Positions 1-11,824 of a stretch of 64,000 nucleotides of DNA are shown in pieces (the stretch's first letter is position 1; each line of letters opens with the position of its first letter). Below the pieces are notes generated by a model that was not told where the DNA came from, ran no database searches, and saw only the letters and a list, made by a program, of their open reading frames with translations. Location: contig NW_004454178.1 in assembly GCF_000283155.1 (NCBI RefSeq), positions 23,196,737 to 23,260,736 on the forward strand, read 5' to 3'. The DNA comes from Ceratotherium simum simum. Taxonomy: Eukaryota; Chordata; Mammalia; Perissodactyla; Rhinocerotidae. Made by a program: the position numbers and the translations under genes.

Positions 1-2032
1 ACTTATGAACAGTTAATCTAGGATTTTCAGAATGCCTGGAGACTCTCCCGTGGGTATGTGGAATTAGGCTCCTCAGTCTGGGCTGTCAGCTCCTCAGGTT
101 TGACGCGGTACTAACATCGACAAGATGAGTGCATTTCAACTTGAAGCCATCTGATAATTTCACACTGCATTGTTACCTGACAGCCCTGTAAAGGAAGCAA
201 GCACATGTGAGTCTGACATAATGTTCTTTCAAATTAAGAAAACAAATTGTGGACATGTGTTGCCTGCATGTTGAGAGTTCCTTAGTTTACTGTTCTGTGT
301 TTCCCAGGTAACTGACATCCTTTAACGGCATTCTGTAATTGTTGGCCAAAGATCATTGAAATCATTCTTCCGGCTCTAACTGCTCATTCACCCAACATTT
401 GAGCACCCCTGGGTGTTGTACTGAACTCTGAGGATGCGAAAGCAATAACAGCCACAGCCGTGGTTCTCAGCTTACAGAAGTGGGGTTTGTGGGCGCGAGT
501 GGACCAGGAGGTGGAGGAAGAGATGTGACACTTGTAGTTCATTTTAATACCCGGGTATTGTCACTGTGTCCATCAGATCCCTGCTTTTGTTCTGTAGCCT
601 TATGGTTTGGAGCCAAAAATGGAACCCGCTGAGTCCGTGATTCTCAGGAGGGTTGGGTGGATCAGGGTGAGGAAGAGGCAGGTGTGGACTGGACCCTGCT
701 GGGTCCCCCTTGGGATCATTGGTCTGGTTTCCTCTTCAGCCTTGAACGAGGTAACTGTGACATTCTGTATGCCCTACTGTGCTGTGTAATGTGTGCACGT
801 GCATTGGCTGCCTCTCTGCTCCGTTTCCTGCCATGGAGACATGGGGGTGATCCAGGTCTTAGAAGTCAGGAGGAATAATGATGTCCACTGAAGAGCCTTC
901 TGGGTTCTTGGACGGAAGATGCCTTCCGAGGTATCGCTGTAACTGGTGCAAGGCAGCAGGGCTGGAAAGGAGATCCGAGGTTGCATACCTTCTTGCTTTT
1001 TAGAAAAGAAAAAGAGGAAAGAAGAGAAAGCAATGCCCAAGAGCCACGTTACTCCTTTTGCAAGAAGAGGGGTCTCTGAGCCTGGTTGTGGATCGCCCCC
1101 CAGCAAGCTGTGAGTAGGGCCACGGCCTGTCTGTTCCCTCTGGTCTCAAACTGGGGTGCTCTTCTGGGAATTGGAGAGGTGAATGCTGTCAGAGAAGCAT
1201 CTGAGATGAAAACATTGACCTGTAATGATCTGTATTAAAAAATGACTCACTAATTTAGAAATGTTGGCATAGCCTAATTTTGGATTATGAAGAAAGTTAC
1301 TTCTCATGTAAAGATGATTACAAATGCTCAACTGTGTCAGTGTAGATGACATTCAAGGGGCACGGCCCTGGGTCCCCGACCCTATTTGGGGCCTGAATCA
1401 GCACCTCCTTCTCCTGGTTCTGACCCTGGGCAGAACTGGTCCCAGTTCCATCTCTGCAGTCGGAGGGTTGACCCAGCGAGACCCACATTCCCTCCAGCTG
1501 TGAGCTCCGTGGTTCCAAGGCCTGCTTCTGTTTATCCTTCTGTTTCTAAAACATGGTTTCCTCTGTCTAAACCAATGGCATCTGCTTCTTTTTATATAGT
1601 GTAAAAAACCAAGTCTTTCTTGTTACAAAATACCGTGTAATCAGAATTAAAACAGACTCATAAACACATACAGGCACCTCCATTCAGCCAGGGTACAGTA
1701 ATTGTAAAGGTCTTCGCTACAGCAATGCCCTTCCCACATTGGCTCTGCAGAGGTTCGCCGGAGCACCCTGACCTGGTGCAGGGCCGGCATCCTGGAGCTC
1801 CTGGTCACAGACAGAGAGGGTGACGAGCTTGTCTCCACCTTTGGAATAAGCTCCAACTCGGCTCCCGGCTTCTGATCTGTGTTAACGCTGCTAGCTGATA
1901 AACCACAGCCACCATCTGTCCTGCTGGAGTCGGCACTGTTCTCCACATTCACTGAACACGGTCAGGCTTCCTACTCGGTCAGGCAAGACCTGCTGTGCTC
2001 TGATGCCCAAGCGCCTATAGGGTCCGCCACGT
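1..2032. other. No gene or named repeat seen
   Basis: Mixed unique sequence. The short open frames here are scattered on both strands, lack splice context and do not resemble known proteins. Confidence 0.6.
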
Positions 2033-2397
2033 CTCAGCTTGTGCTGCTGCAAGAAAATACCACAGACGGGGGTGCTTAACCAACAGACACGGATTTCTCA
2101 CGGTTCTGGAGCCTGGAAGCCCAAGATCAGGGGCTGGCATGGTCAGATTCTGGTGAGGCCTGTCTTCCGGGCTGGCAGATGACTGACTTCTTGCTGTGTC
2201 TTCTCACCTGGTGGAGAAAGAGGAAGCAAATACCTGCGTCTCTCCTTATAAGGGCACTGATCCACCATGGGGGCTCCACCTTCATGACCTCCTCTAAACC
2301 TAATGGTCTCCTAAAGGCCCCAGCTCCAAATACATCACATTAGGGGTTAGGGCTCCAACGTGTGAATTTTGGGGGGACACAGTCCAGTCCTTAGCGC
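2033..2397 (+). mobile_element. Diverged relative of the LTR-like repeat at 7913
   Basis: It shares the sequence order with 7913-8255: AAAATACCACAGAC, TTTCTCACGGTTCTGGAGCC, GGTCAGATTCTGGTGAGGCC, AAGGGCACTGATCC and GAATTTTGGGGGGACACAGT. It is more degraded, and its ends are unclear. Confidence 0.6.
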
Positions 2398-5226
2398 ACC
2401 ATTTCCCCTCACATTTGCTCTGAGCAGACCTGACTTCCTCAGATGCACACTCTGCTCCCCGGTTCCTTGCCCCAGAGCCAAGACCATGGGGTGCTCTAAA
2501 ACAGGGCTGCAGGTGTCCTCTGGTTCAGAAGATTCTTGCAGGCCTCACTTCCTGCCCTGTGCCACCACACCCCCCCCTCGCCCCTCCTTTCTTGTCCTAA
2601 TGCCCAGTTGCTTTTCAGGTGTCTCTTGCCTGGAATTGTCTTCTCTCCCAGCCCCTCTGAAGGGCCACTTGGTAGGATGGTTGACTGACTCGAGCTTGGG
2701 TTTCTTCCCAAGGCACTGCCTAATGGATTCTAAATGCAGCATCACCCACATCAGCCTGTGGGCCACCTCCCTCTGGCCCTGTAACGACGTCAGCTCCCTG
2801 GATGCCATGCCCCCACTGGGCTGGTGCATTGACCTTCCACTGCTCCAAGAGGAGGACTCTGCCTTTACTTGGGCCTCTGCCTCTTGCTTCGTTTTGCCAG
2901 TTGAAATCTTCCGACGGCCCAGCTTAGGGGCCACCTCTTCCATGGTGTTCCCAGAGCACCTTCTCAGGCAGCTGAAATGTCACATGAGTTTGGTTCCCTC
3001 ATGAACCATATAACACTTTGGGGTCAAAGAGTCCCTTTCAGATTGCAGCCCTTTGAGATCAGGAGTCGGCAACTGAAAGACCAAAACATGTTAACATTTC
3101 CAAGTCGTGGTTGGTCTCAATAGAGCGTCAAGTGTTTTCATTATGTGTTAGTATCTTTAAGGAGCTGGTCTTTGGAGGAGTGGTTGGCCCAGAGCCATGG
3201 GAGATAACACTGGGGTGAATGGGGGTGTTTTGAAGCCTGTATAGATCCCTGGGGTGCTCAGGCCCTGAATACAGATTGAGATGTAATCAGAGAATCCCTT
3301 TCCACGTGTCTTCTCTGAACAAGAGTCCTCGGGAGGTTGGGTTTCCTCGTTGATAAGCAGGAGATTGAGCCAGTTGTAAAGAACAGCCATATAGACATTA
3401 CACTTAGAGTAAAAAAATACAGTCTTGAGTTGCTAAAATCTAGATGGGATGTAAATGTCTTCATTTCTTTAAAGTGCGTTCATCAATTATAAATATGATT
3501 TGAATTTCATACCTTTGTAGGAGTTTTCACATAAATATGTTTACATATTAGACAAAGAAGTCCTTCCATCTTCTGTCCCAGGTTTAGAACATATGGTCAC
3601 TGTGCTGTAACGTGTTTGTGGGTATGTCCTTCAGGGGCTGAAAGCTCATCTTAGGCCACTGGTCAGAAACCCAGGCACAGCCAGCCTCCCTTGTAGGAAG
3701 GGCTCCGTCAGCCTTGACGGTGATAATTATGTAAAATTATTCTGGTCTGCAGCCTGCTGCCTCAGTGGAGGACAGTCAGACGTGCCTCATTTTCTAATTG
3801 TAATCGTAACCTGAGCGTAATTTCTGGACTTTGTTTTCCAAATTGCCTATTGTCGCGCACTTTCCCTTTTCTCACGAAGCCCCGTAGTCTGCTGCTTGAG
3901 TGTGCATCTGGTGGATTTGCTGTGCTGGAAGGGAGGGTTGTACAGATCTAATCCCAGCACTTATTTCCTCTCATCTCAGTAGGACTTCAGGGTGCTCGTT
4001 AATTGATTGCACCTTTCACGCGGCTCAGAGCGGGTGCCCCTGGATGGTAGCCTGTTTAAAGTGAGGCCCAGATGCACCTTCACTGCATATAATGCATGTG
4101 CATAATCAGAGGGCCAGGACTGCAGTAAATAATTCATATCAGCTGAGGCTCTTGCCTCTGGTAATGAGATCTCAGGGGCAATGCCTTGAGTGCCTGGACC
4201 CCTCCAGATGATCTATGAATTGGTCTTCGCCTTTGTGCTTATTCAAACTGACAAATACACACTTAAGAGCTAATCGCATTCAGGTGCTAAGGGAAATGAA
4301 CATGACTTCGTGTGAGTTTCCCTGTGACCCACCTACAAATCCGTGAAATTAGTGGAGGAAGAGGCGTGGTTCAGACGGCCAGAATTTGGGAGTTCTCGAC
4401 CAGAGCATCCAGAGTCACTTGGGATGTGGTGGCTGTTCTGTGTGGGATGGCCGGAGAGCCAGACTCAGTGATGTCCCCAGATGGCATGCAGTGGCACATA
4501 CCTGCTTCTACCTTGGGCGTGTCCTACCAGCCAGCACTGTGCTCTTGTGGACGGATAAGCCAGCATCTCTAGATTATAGCTTCTGCCACCAGGTGAGACT
4601 CTTAGCTTAGGTCGTCTTGGTGCCCTTTCATTTTTCAAATGTTCCACGTCTCTCATCATGGCTAGGGGTGTCCTTGTTGATGGGTAGTTATGTGGAGTTG
4701 ACCCTCTGTTTCCCAAAGTAAGGTGAGCAAAGAAATATAAGTTGTATTGAAATCGTTTTGCATTTAATACTCTTTATATGAGCTCTGAGGCAAGTAGTCT
4801 TAGGGATATAAGTACCTTAATAATTTGGCAACTTATTTTATAAGAAAATGGGTTCTGCCTTATAATCTAAGCTTGTTTACATTTAATGCATATGTTGGAG
4901 GTCCCCCAAACCTTTCATCTTCCTCTAACGAGAAATAGTACGTCCATTTGAATAGAAACTGATTTCAGAAGCTAACAGAGCATCTTATTCCCCTAAGGAA
5001 ATAAAGACTGGGAAAGCTTTTTCAGCTAAACATGAGAGCATTCTTGCCTAAGGATGTTCTGCTTTCTCCTGCTCTCCCTTAAAAACTACTAGAAATTGTA
5101 AGGAAAATGAAAAAAGAAGAAAATATATCACAGGTAAATAGAACCATTTTATTGCTTGTTACTCCAGGTGATCGACTGATAAGAGAAGTATTTAAAATAA
5201 ACTGGTAATTATTTTAAAATATTCCG
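2398..5226. other. No gene seen
   Basis: A 211-codon frame at 2369-3004 starts within the LTR-like repeat and has C/T-rich composition without protein-like features. The stretch at 4060-4160 (AATGCATGTGCATAATCAG) is repeat-free and could be conserved, but I cannot show it. Confidence 0.55.
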
Positions 5227-5335
5227 TTGTGAGTGGGCCTAATTGGCCGCTCCCCCCTCCCCCCCCAGGTTCTGAGGAGCGGCTGTAATTAACAGCCAAT
5301 TAGCATATCACAACCCTGAGTGGTCAGCAGGTGTC
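5227..5335. promoter_or_regulatory. Candidate conserved element rich in TAAT-core motifs
   Basis: Several homeodomain-type words are packed together: CCTAATTGGCC, GTAATTAAC and CCAATTAGCATA. A 6-bp inverted repeat (GGCTGT…ACAGCC, 5281-5297) is centred on AATTA. A C-run (TCCCCCCTCCCCCCCC) separates the two clusters. No repeat family or coding frame explains it. Function is inferred from motif density only. Confidence 0.3.
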
Positions 5336-5539
5336 CTTGGCCCTCTGTGTGTAGGGAATTGGGGTGACACCTGGCCAGCAGTGGCCTGTAAGAGTTCTTT
5401 GTCATTTACGAATGTATGGATGAGTCAAAATCTCGAGTGTGATTTTCTTCTTACATTAAAAAAATACACACAGACACACCCATATATGTATGTTCTGGCC
5501 AAATGCTCATGAAAGCCCCTAAATTTTCTACGTTTGTGT

Positions 5540-6010
5540 CTGTTCATTTATTCATTCATCAGATAGTTATTGAACATCTGCAAATGTGCTAGGCACCCTG
5601 TCAGCGCTGGTGTGCCAAAGCAAGCAAGGTCTTTGGCCTCAGGGTACTTGGAGGCAAGAAGGGAAGGTGATGTTGGCCAGAGTCACCCAGTAGCCATCAA
5701 ATTAGCAGTGTGATCAGTGCTGCTTAGAGGGGAGGTGGCTGGTGCTGGGGTGCATATACCAGAAGGGGGGTCAGAAAAAGGGCTTCTGAGGAGGTGGGAG
5801 TTAACCTAGCAAGCTGCTGCTCTTGAGTGTCAACCCAGAGGGGGAACAGCGTGTGCAAAGGCCCTGTGATAGGAGGGATATATTTGAAGAAGTGGAAGAA
5901 GGCTGTTGCAACTCAGTGGGGAGAGATCGCAAGAAGCATGGAGTGGGGGTTAGGGGCTTAGCTCTTTATAAAGCCTGTGACAAGTCATTGAAAGGTTTCT
6001 GGTATAAAAT
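5540..6010 (-). mobile_element. L2 LINE 3' end, antisense
   Basis: TTCATTTATTCATTCATCAG and ATAGTTATTGAACATCTGCA, then a body with GAACAGCGTGTGCAAAGGCC, are the antisense of an L2 3' end. The 73-codon open frame inside (from 5823) is repeat-derived and not a gene. Confidence 0.8.
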
Positions 6011-6764
6011 CTTTAGTCAGTTTCACAAACACTGGGAGCATTGAGGGTCCCTGCAGGAATGTGCGTCCCCTCCACCCCCACCCCCGTGGAGCCTGGCTTG
6101 GGATTTGGGATGTGCCAGGCGTGGGAGCAGACACAGTGTCCACGTGGTTGGGGAAGAGGCTAGATCAGCTGCCTCAGCATTCGCCATGAGTTCTTCTGTG
6201 TGAAATAGAACAAACAGTGGATGCCGTGAGGTGCTGTCTTTTTCCATTTCCTTTGTCTCTTAGGAATAAATTTGATCCTGTGGCTGTTAATTGTTTGGCT
6301 CAGATGTTTTCTCTACGTAGAGCACATGCCATATGTAATATTCTTAGGACAATTTCGGTTCACTTGGCCTCAGTAATCCTAGGGCCAACTTCCAAATAAC
6401 CAAAACCAAGTAAACTTCTGCTTGGGGCCGGTGTGCACAAATCAAGAGTTCTACACAAGGTGCGGGGTTTTTCTGTTGGATTGTTTTTCTACGAATTGAC
6501 TGCAAATGATCGTAGCCTCTTATGAAGAGTACAAGATGGTGATGCGTAGCCTCTGCTGCTTCATTTGGTCAGAGGAAGAGTTGTCATTTCCACAGTCCTG
6601 CAGCGGAGAGTTTGTCTCAGGCTCAGTTCGGTCATCCAGGGTCATACAACTGGGAATTGAAGTACCAGACTTCACAGGGCATCTGACCACAACGTCCGTC
6701 CTCTTTCCGCTTGGCCTCATACTGTATTATAACTGACCCTGCTGAGGAGCTTGCCAGTATTGTT

Positions 6765-6836
6765 AAAATTGGAATGATCTAGAATGACCTAAAATTGGAA
6801 TGATCCCATTCTTTACTCACACATTCTTTACTCACG
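6765..6836 (+). repeat. Two adjacent short duplications
   Basis: AAAATTGGAATGATC occurs at 6765 and 6791 (26-base spacing). Directly after it, CATTCTTTACTCAC occurs at 6807 and 6822 (15-base tandem unit). Confidence 0.85.
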
Positions 6837-7290
6837 CTATTTTTTCAAAGCGTTATCTCTCTAGTGTTGCTAGGCAGAGAATTTATTATATTTTGCCTAA
6901 ATTTATCCATAAACATGGATCAAACGTACCTTTGGCATCATTCTCATCTCTGAGCCATTGTAGCCTGTTTTTGTGCCAAGAGAAAGTATCTTAAGGCAAC
7001 GGGGTCTGCCGTCCTCTGGTCTCCTGACTTCACAGGATAACTATGCATTCTGCCTCTCTTGGGGAGCTGGGTTATTGTGAAACTAGGTCAAATTATTGTT
7101 TTTCTCTTTTTGCCTATGGCCACTCCAAAGACAGACTCCTTTTTTCAAAAACAAATCTTCTTCAAAGTCGTATATTCTTGGGATGGCCATCGAAGACAGA
7201 AAATGAAAGAAAGAGGTTTGCCTTGACAACATCTGAACAACTGAATGACTTCTGAACCTCACAAACACTTTAAGCAAAATTAAAAGGCAA

Positions 7291-7509
7291 GGGCCGGCTC
7301 TGTGGCTTAGCGGTTAAGTGCACGCGCTCTGATGCTGGCGGCCCGGGTTCGGATCCCGGGCGCGCCCCAAGGCACCACTTCTCCGTCCAGCGCGAGGCCG
7401 AGTCCCACGTACAGCAACTAGAAGGATGTGAACCTATGACATACAACTATCTGCTGGGGCTTTGGGGGGAAAAAAATGAATAAAAAAAATCTTTAAAAAA
7501 AAAAAAAAA
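7291..7509 (+). mobile_element. ERE-type tRNA-derived SINE
   Basis: It starts GGGCCGGC and has a Pol III A box (TGGCTTAGCGG, 7303-7313) and B box (GGTTCGGATCC, 7346-7356). The TACAGCAACTAGAAGGATGT core and TCTGCTGGGGCTTTGGGG stretch follow, then an A-rich tail. The target-site duplication AATTAAAAGGCAA lies just before (ending 7290) and just after the tail (ending 7520). This family is characteristic of perissodactyls. Confidence 0.95.
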
Positions 7510-7653
7510 TTAAAAGGCAAATAAAAAACTGGGAAAATATTTACCTATGACGTACAACTATCTGCTGGGGCTTTGGGGGGAAAAAAATGAATAAATAAAA
7601 TCTTTAAAAAAAAAAAAAAATTAAAAGGCAAATAAAAAACTGGGAAAATATTT
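7432..7653 (+). repeat. Two-copy 111-bp tandem duplication of the SINE 3' end plus flank
   Basis: 7432-7542 and 7543-7653 match base for base apart from a few substitutions (for example GACATAC versus GACGTAC, and AATAAAAAAAAT versus AATAAATAAAAT). The unit contains the last part of the ERE, its poly(A), the 3' target-site copy and about 25 bases of flank. The target-site word therefore occurs three times. AC at the boundaries is shared, a two-base microhomology. Confidence 0.95.
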
Positions 7654-8420
7654 ACAACATATGGCAAAGGTTGTCTTTTATATGTAAAGAGTGCTTATAA
7701 AACAATAAGAAAAAGAAATTCCCTAACAAAAGGAATGGGCACAGATTCATAAAAGGAAATAAAAAGGGCAAATAAGATGTAAACATACTTAGCTTCATTA
7801 ATTAAAGAACATTTAAAATGGTCAGGTGACTTTTTTAAAAAAATCTAGTTTAGTACAATGTGAAAAACAAACAAAGACTCCATGTTGGCAAAGATATATG
7901 GGAATGGGTCCCTGTCTTAGTCCATTCCGGCTGCTATAACAAAATACTACAGACTGGGTGGCTTATAAACAACAGAAAATTATATCTCACATTTTTGGAG
8001 GCTGGACGCCTGAGAGCAGAGTGCTAGCTAGCGTGGTCTGGTGAAGGCCCGCTTCTGGGTAGCAGACTTGTGTCCTCACATGGCTGAAGGGGCAGGGAAT
8101 TCTCTGAGGCCTCTTCCATAAGGGCATTAATCCCATTCCTGGGGGCTCCACCCTCACGACCCAATCACCTCCCCAAAGCCCGCCTCCTAATACCATCACC
8201 TCAGAGGTTCAATTTCCACCTGTGAATTTTGGGGGGACACATTAAGACCATAGCATTCCCCTTTTACATTAGTGGAAGGAGTGTAAATTGAGACAGCCCT
8301 TCTGGAAAAAAAATTGGTAAAACGTAATAAAATCCTTGAAAATGTATGTGGCCTTTAACCTAGCAATTCCATTTCTGTCTGCCAGCCCTTAACCCTGGAT
8401 TACATCAGCCCCTTTAAATA
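7654..8420 (+). mobile_element. Old L1-type fragment, interrupted by an LTR-like repeat
   Basis: A-rich text such as ACAATAAGAAAAAGAAATTCC, and after the interruption GTGGAAGGAGTGTAAATTG, GGTAAAACGTAATAAAATCC and CCTAGCAATTCCATTTCTG, follows the pattern of old mammalian L1 ORF2/3' sequence. It is split by the insertion at 7913-8255. No coding capacity remains. Confidence 0.6.
7913..8255 (+). mobile_element. Solo LTR-like repeat, family not named
   Basis: It begins TGTCTTAGTCCATTCCGGCT and ends GACCATAGCA, so it has TG…CA ends. The five-base flanks match four of five (GTCCC / TTCCC). The internal text (CTATAACAAAATACTACAGACTGGGTGGCTTATAA, given here as landmarks at 7935-7969) is a very common mammalian dispersed repeat. 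A diverged relative lies at 2033-2397. Confidence 0.65.
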
Positions 8421-9935
8421 AAACACATGTGTGAGTGTGTAGAAACCCTCATCTGCGTATGGCTTCCAGCCCCACTCGGAGTCTCACTCGACCTGGCTGT
8501 AGTTGACTTGACATCACTCGGAGCGTAGCATGGAGGAGACCTTTAATAGGTGTTTTTGCCCTAAACAGATTTTTAAAAATTAACAGTAAAAAAAGAAGAA
8601 AATTTTGAACATATAATTTTAAAAACCACGTTGCAGCTTAAGGAAAGCTTGGGAAAGATGCACTTTTTTTTTTTTTTTGCATCTTTGAAGGGAATATATT
8701 GTGTAATTTGTAAATGCTGCTATTAATTTCCCTAGAGTTGCTTGTAAAACAAACAAATGTGAATCTTTAATTTTTTTTTCCTTTAACTTTGAAAGGATTA
8801 AAAAGTCAAAGTCATGCTGGTTCTCCAGGGATTGGGCAGGGCTCACGCTGTATAAATTTGCAGTAAAGAAGGGAAACATTTGCTTTCATTTTTGGCATGC
8901 TGAAGTGACCCTTCCAGGGAATGGTAACTTTAATTTTAAGGATTAATTGCAATGTAGGAAAAAAACATTTTTAAAACACAGAACAGATATGTGTGACTAG
9001 ATGAGGAACAGTAACCAAAATAATAATTTTTAAAAACTAGGTTAAAATGTCCAGAGAATTAGATTTTGTTCTGTCCAAGGCACAGAAAGTTACTCTTTCT
9101 ATAAACATTTTTGAAAACGCTGGAGTTTACGAGGAAGGTAGGATAGTGGTTGAAATAATTAAGCCTCAGATCAGCAGTGTGCTTGCTGCTTTCTTGTTGA
9201 AAACATTTGCTTTTGAGTTGTAATCTCTAATCTGTGATCTGGATAAAGGTTTGGGTAGAAACATATTTTACCGTCAAGAGGTTTGTTTTTTTTAAAACTC
9301 TCCGAAATCAGATTTCTTTTATTAAGTAAGTGAATACAACGGCTCATTTTGGGATGTGCATGAACTCACTTTTGAATTTAAAGTGGGATTTGGGAAGCTG
9401 AATTTCCTTTGTGGTGGTGTGGGTTGGGAGCTGGGGAGTGAGTTAAGTTAAATGAGAGTTAAGTAACATTTCACGGAGCATCATCGAAGCGCATGTGACT
9501 TGTCTAATTTTGAGAAAATCAGCCTTCGGCAGGTTCAAGCCTTTAATCACACGTACAAATTTTGTAGGGTTGTATAAATTCAGTCTTTGATGCACGCAAT
9601 TTATGCTCTCTTTTTACTGTTAGTGCTGCTGAGATTTGTAACCCATTATATCCATTAGTAACTGACTTTTGACTGTGTTCTGGTTGGGACCAGATTCATG
9701 GAAGGCTAATAATTTCTGTCTCATATTACTGAACCACAGGAGCCGAAAAATTCCAGTAGGTTTTTGTGGGTGATTTTCAGGAGCCGTTGGCTTTTGTGGG
9801 CTCCATACCTACTCCGCCGAGCCAAGACATTGTGTTATTGGGCACCTGGTCTATTCTTGCGATTTAAGCCCCGATCTGTCCAGTTTAATTGGCTTCCTGC
9901 AGTTTTTTCCTTTTCTGTCTTTCATTTTCTTGTAG
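8421..9935. other. AT-rich unique sequence, no gene seen
   Basis: Repeat-poor and AT-rich with few frames. The part from about 9470 up to the candidate exon at 9936 is free of repeats and may be conserved. Confidence 0.5.
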
Positions 9936-9988
9936 ACCCATTTTCCATTGATGCAGAAATTTTCGGGCACAAATTAGCAAGCCTCAAG
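9936..9988 (+). other. Candidate 53-nt internal exon (AC…CAAG)
   Basis: The segment is preceded by a long pyrimidine tract ending in TTTTCTTGTAG and followed by CAAG|GTAAGG, both close to consensus. Of the three frames, one is fully open and ends on a codon boundary; it reads PFSIDAEIFGHKLASLK after two leading bases, which would finish a codon begun in the previous exon. The other two frames contain stops. The peptide looks protein-like rather than random, but I do not recognise it. It lies on the same strand as the exon at 52.3 kb, so both could belong to one long gene. It could also be an unrelated or non-functional splice-like segment. Confidence 0.5.
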
Positions 9989-10227
9989 GTAAGGATTTAT
10001 AGACTAAAAAGGCCTTAATTATTTTATCTTTTCATTAATAAGATCCATCATTAAGCTTATATTTAGACATTGTACTATAAGAGCTTAAAATTAGAAGATT
10101 CTTAATTTTAATAGTCTGTTAATCACTATTAATAAACTCTTGTGAGTAGTATTTAAATTTTATCAAGCATTGGTTAAGTGGCATGTATAATTTCATTTAA
10201 TCTTCACCAAAAAAAAAAAAAAATGAA

Positions 10228-10679
10228 AGTATAGTAGACAGAATAACGGCCCCCAAAGATGTCCACGTCCTAATCCCTGAATCTTGTGAATGTGTCACTT
10301 TACGTGGTAAAAGGGACTTTGCAGATGTGATTAAATTAAGGCCATTTTGATGAGATTGTTTTGGATTATCCAGGTGGGCACAGTGTAACTACAAGAGTCT
10401 TTGTAAAACGGAGGCAGGAGGGTCAGAGTCAGAGAAGGAGATACGAGGACGGAAGCAGAAGTTGGAGTGATGGAGCCATAAGCCAAGGAATAACGGCGGC
10501 CTCTAGAAGCTGGAAAAGGCGGGGAAATAGATTCTCCCCTAGAGCCTCCAGAAGGAACCAGCCCTGCAGACACCTTGGATTTAGCCAAAACTAATTTTGG
10601 ATGTAAGATATGAAATCTCTGTTGTTTTAAGTGACTAATTTTGTGGTAATTTGTTTCAGCTGCAAAAAGAAACTAATAA
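10228..10679 (+). mobile_element. MLT1-type (ERVL-MaLR) LTR
   Basis: The order of landmarks fits MLT1 LTRs: GGCCCCCAAAGATGTCCACG, AGGGACTTTGCAGATGTGAT, AGGCAGGAGGGTCAGAGTCA, CCTCTAGAAGCTGGAAAAGG, CAGACACCTTGGATTTAGCC, and the end TTTGTGGTAATTTG … AAACTAATA. No internal retroviral genes adjoin it. Confidence 0.8.
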
Positions 10680-11269
10680 GTACCAGGACTTAGCACAGGG
10701 ACATCCTGCTCACTGTCCCGTTAGCCCCTGTCCATCTCCTTTCAGCGCTCAGACACGTGGGTAATTCCTTCTGTGTTGTGAGGACGACCCTGCTCTGCCT
10801 TCCTCCGAGGGGCTTTGTCTAGGATGGGTGGCCTGAGTCCGTGCTGGACTCGTTTTCCTGAGCCTCGGTGCCCACTGGGCCCTTCTGACATGGGCTAGTT
10901 GCCTTTGGTGACATGTCTCAAGGAGAACCACGTTGTACTCGCCCTAGTTGCTTGTCCCCAGCGGGGGCATTGCCTTCCTGGGCCTCTGCAGCACCTGCTC
11001 TTGGCTCCCTGGAGAGCTTACTTGTCACATCTGAAGCCCTCCCTTGCCCCATGCCGAGATTCCTCACCTTCTAGGAATCAGCTGTTAGCACCCTGGCCGT
11101 GGGCAGCGGCATCTCCCGGAGGGTCATTGCTGCAGTCTCCTAGATGATGCTCCTGCCCTCCCTGACAGTTGGCCTTGCACGGCAGGCGAGGGAGCCCTCC
11201 AAACCCAACGCACGGCGTGACACCTCTGGCCAAAACCTCCCCCCCTGGCTTCCAAGGCACTGTACAGCC

Positions 11270-11675
11270 CTCTGGCTCCCCTGGCCCTCACCTGCTGCCG
11301 CTCTGGCCTCACTGGTCATCCTCCTGTCCCTTTAACATCCCAAAGGCACGCTCTCGCCCATTGGTGTTTTGCACTGTTTCCTCTCCCTGGACAACCTTCC
11401 CCCCGATAACCTTGGGGCTCAGCCCCTCCTTCCTTCAGCCTCCGCTCGGGTGTCCTTGGAGAAGCCTCATTGACAACCACCCTCCCTTACCTGCGTCTTG
11501 TTCCTCCGTAGAACTTAACCACCCTGACACATGCCATTTGTGTCTTTCTGCCCACTGGATGTGGTATAAGATCCCTGAGGGCTCTTCATTGCCATGTCCC
11601 CAGTGCCTAGACAAGGGTCTGGCCCACAGTAGGTGCTTTATTAATGTTTGTTGGGTATGCAGGTGAATGAATCTT
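11270..11675 (+). mobile_element. L2 LINE 3' end, sense
   Basis: CTTGGAGAAGCCTCATTGAC, CCCCAGTGCCTAGACAAGGG, GGCCCACAGTAGGTGCTTTA, and a TTGGG…TGAATGAAT end are L2 landmarks. Confidence 0.8.
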
Positions 11676-11824
11676 GAGTTTGTTCTCGTTCCCTCTTGGT
11701 TGTGGTAAATGATTACCAAACTTAAGCTCTTCAAGTTTTAGTGGTGACAAATTGTTGGCGCCCCCTCCCCGCTGATGGAGAAGTGGTGAGGTCTAGGGGT
11801 CCATTTGAGTTCTGGGGCCAGGGG

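Noticed and set aside
2369..3004. 211-codon + strand frame
   Set aside because: It starts inside an LTR-like repeat, has C/T-driven composition, overlaps open frames on the other strand, and has no splice or domain support.
5823..6044. 73-codon frame
   Set aside because: It lies within antisense L2 sequence.
6264..6399. Acceptor-like CTTTGTCTCTTAG followed by an open frame
   Set aside because: There is no consensus donor at the end of the frame, and the peptide is not recognised.
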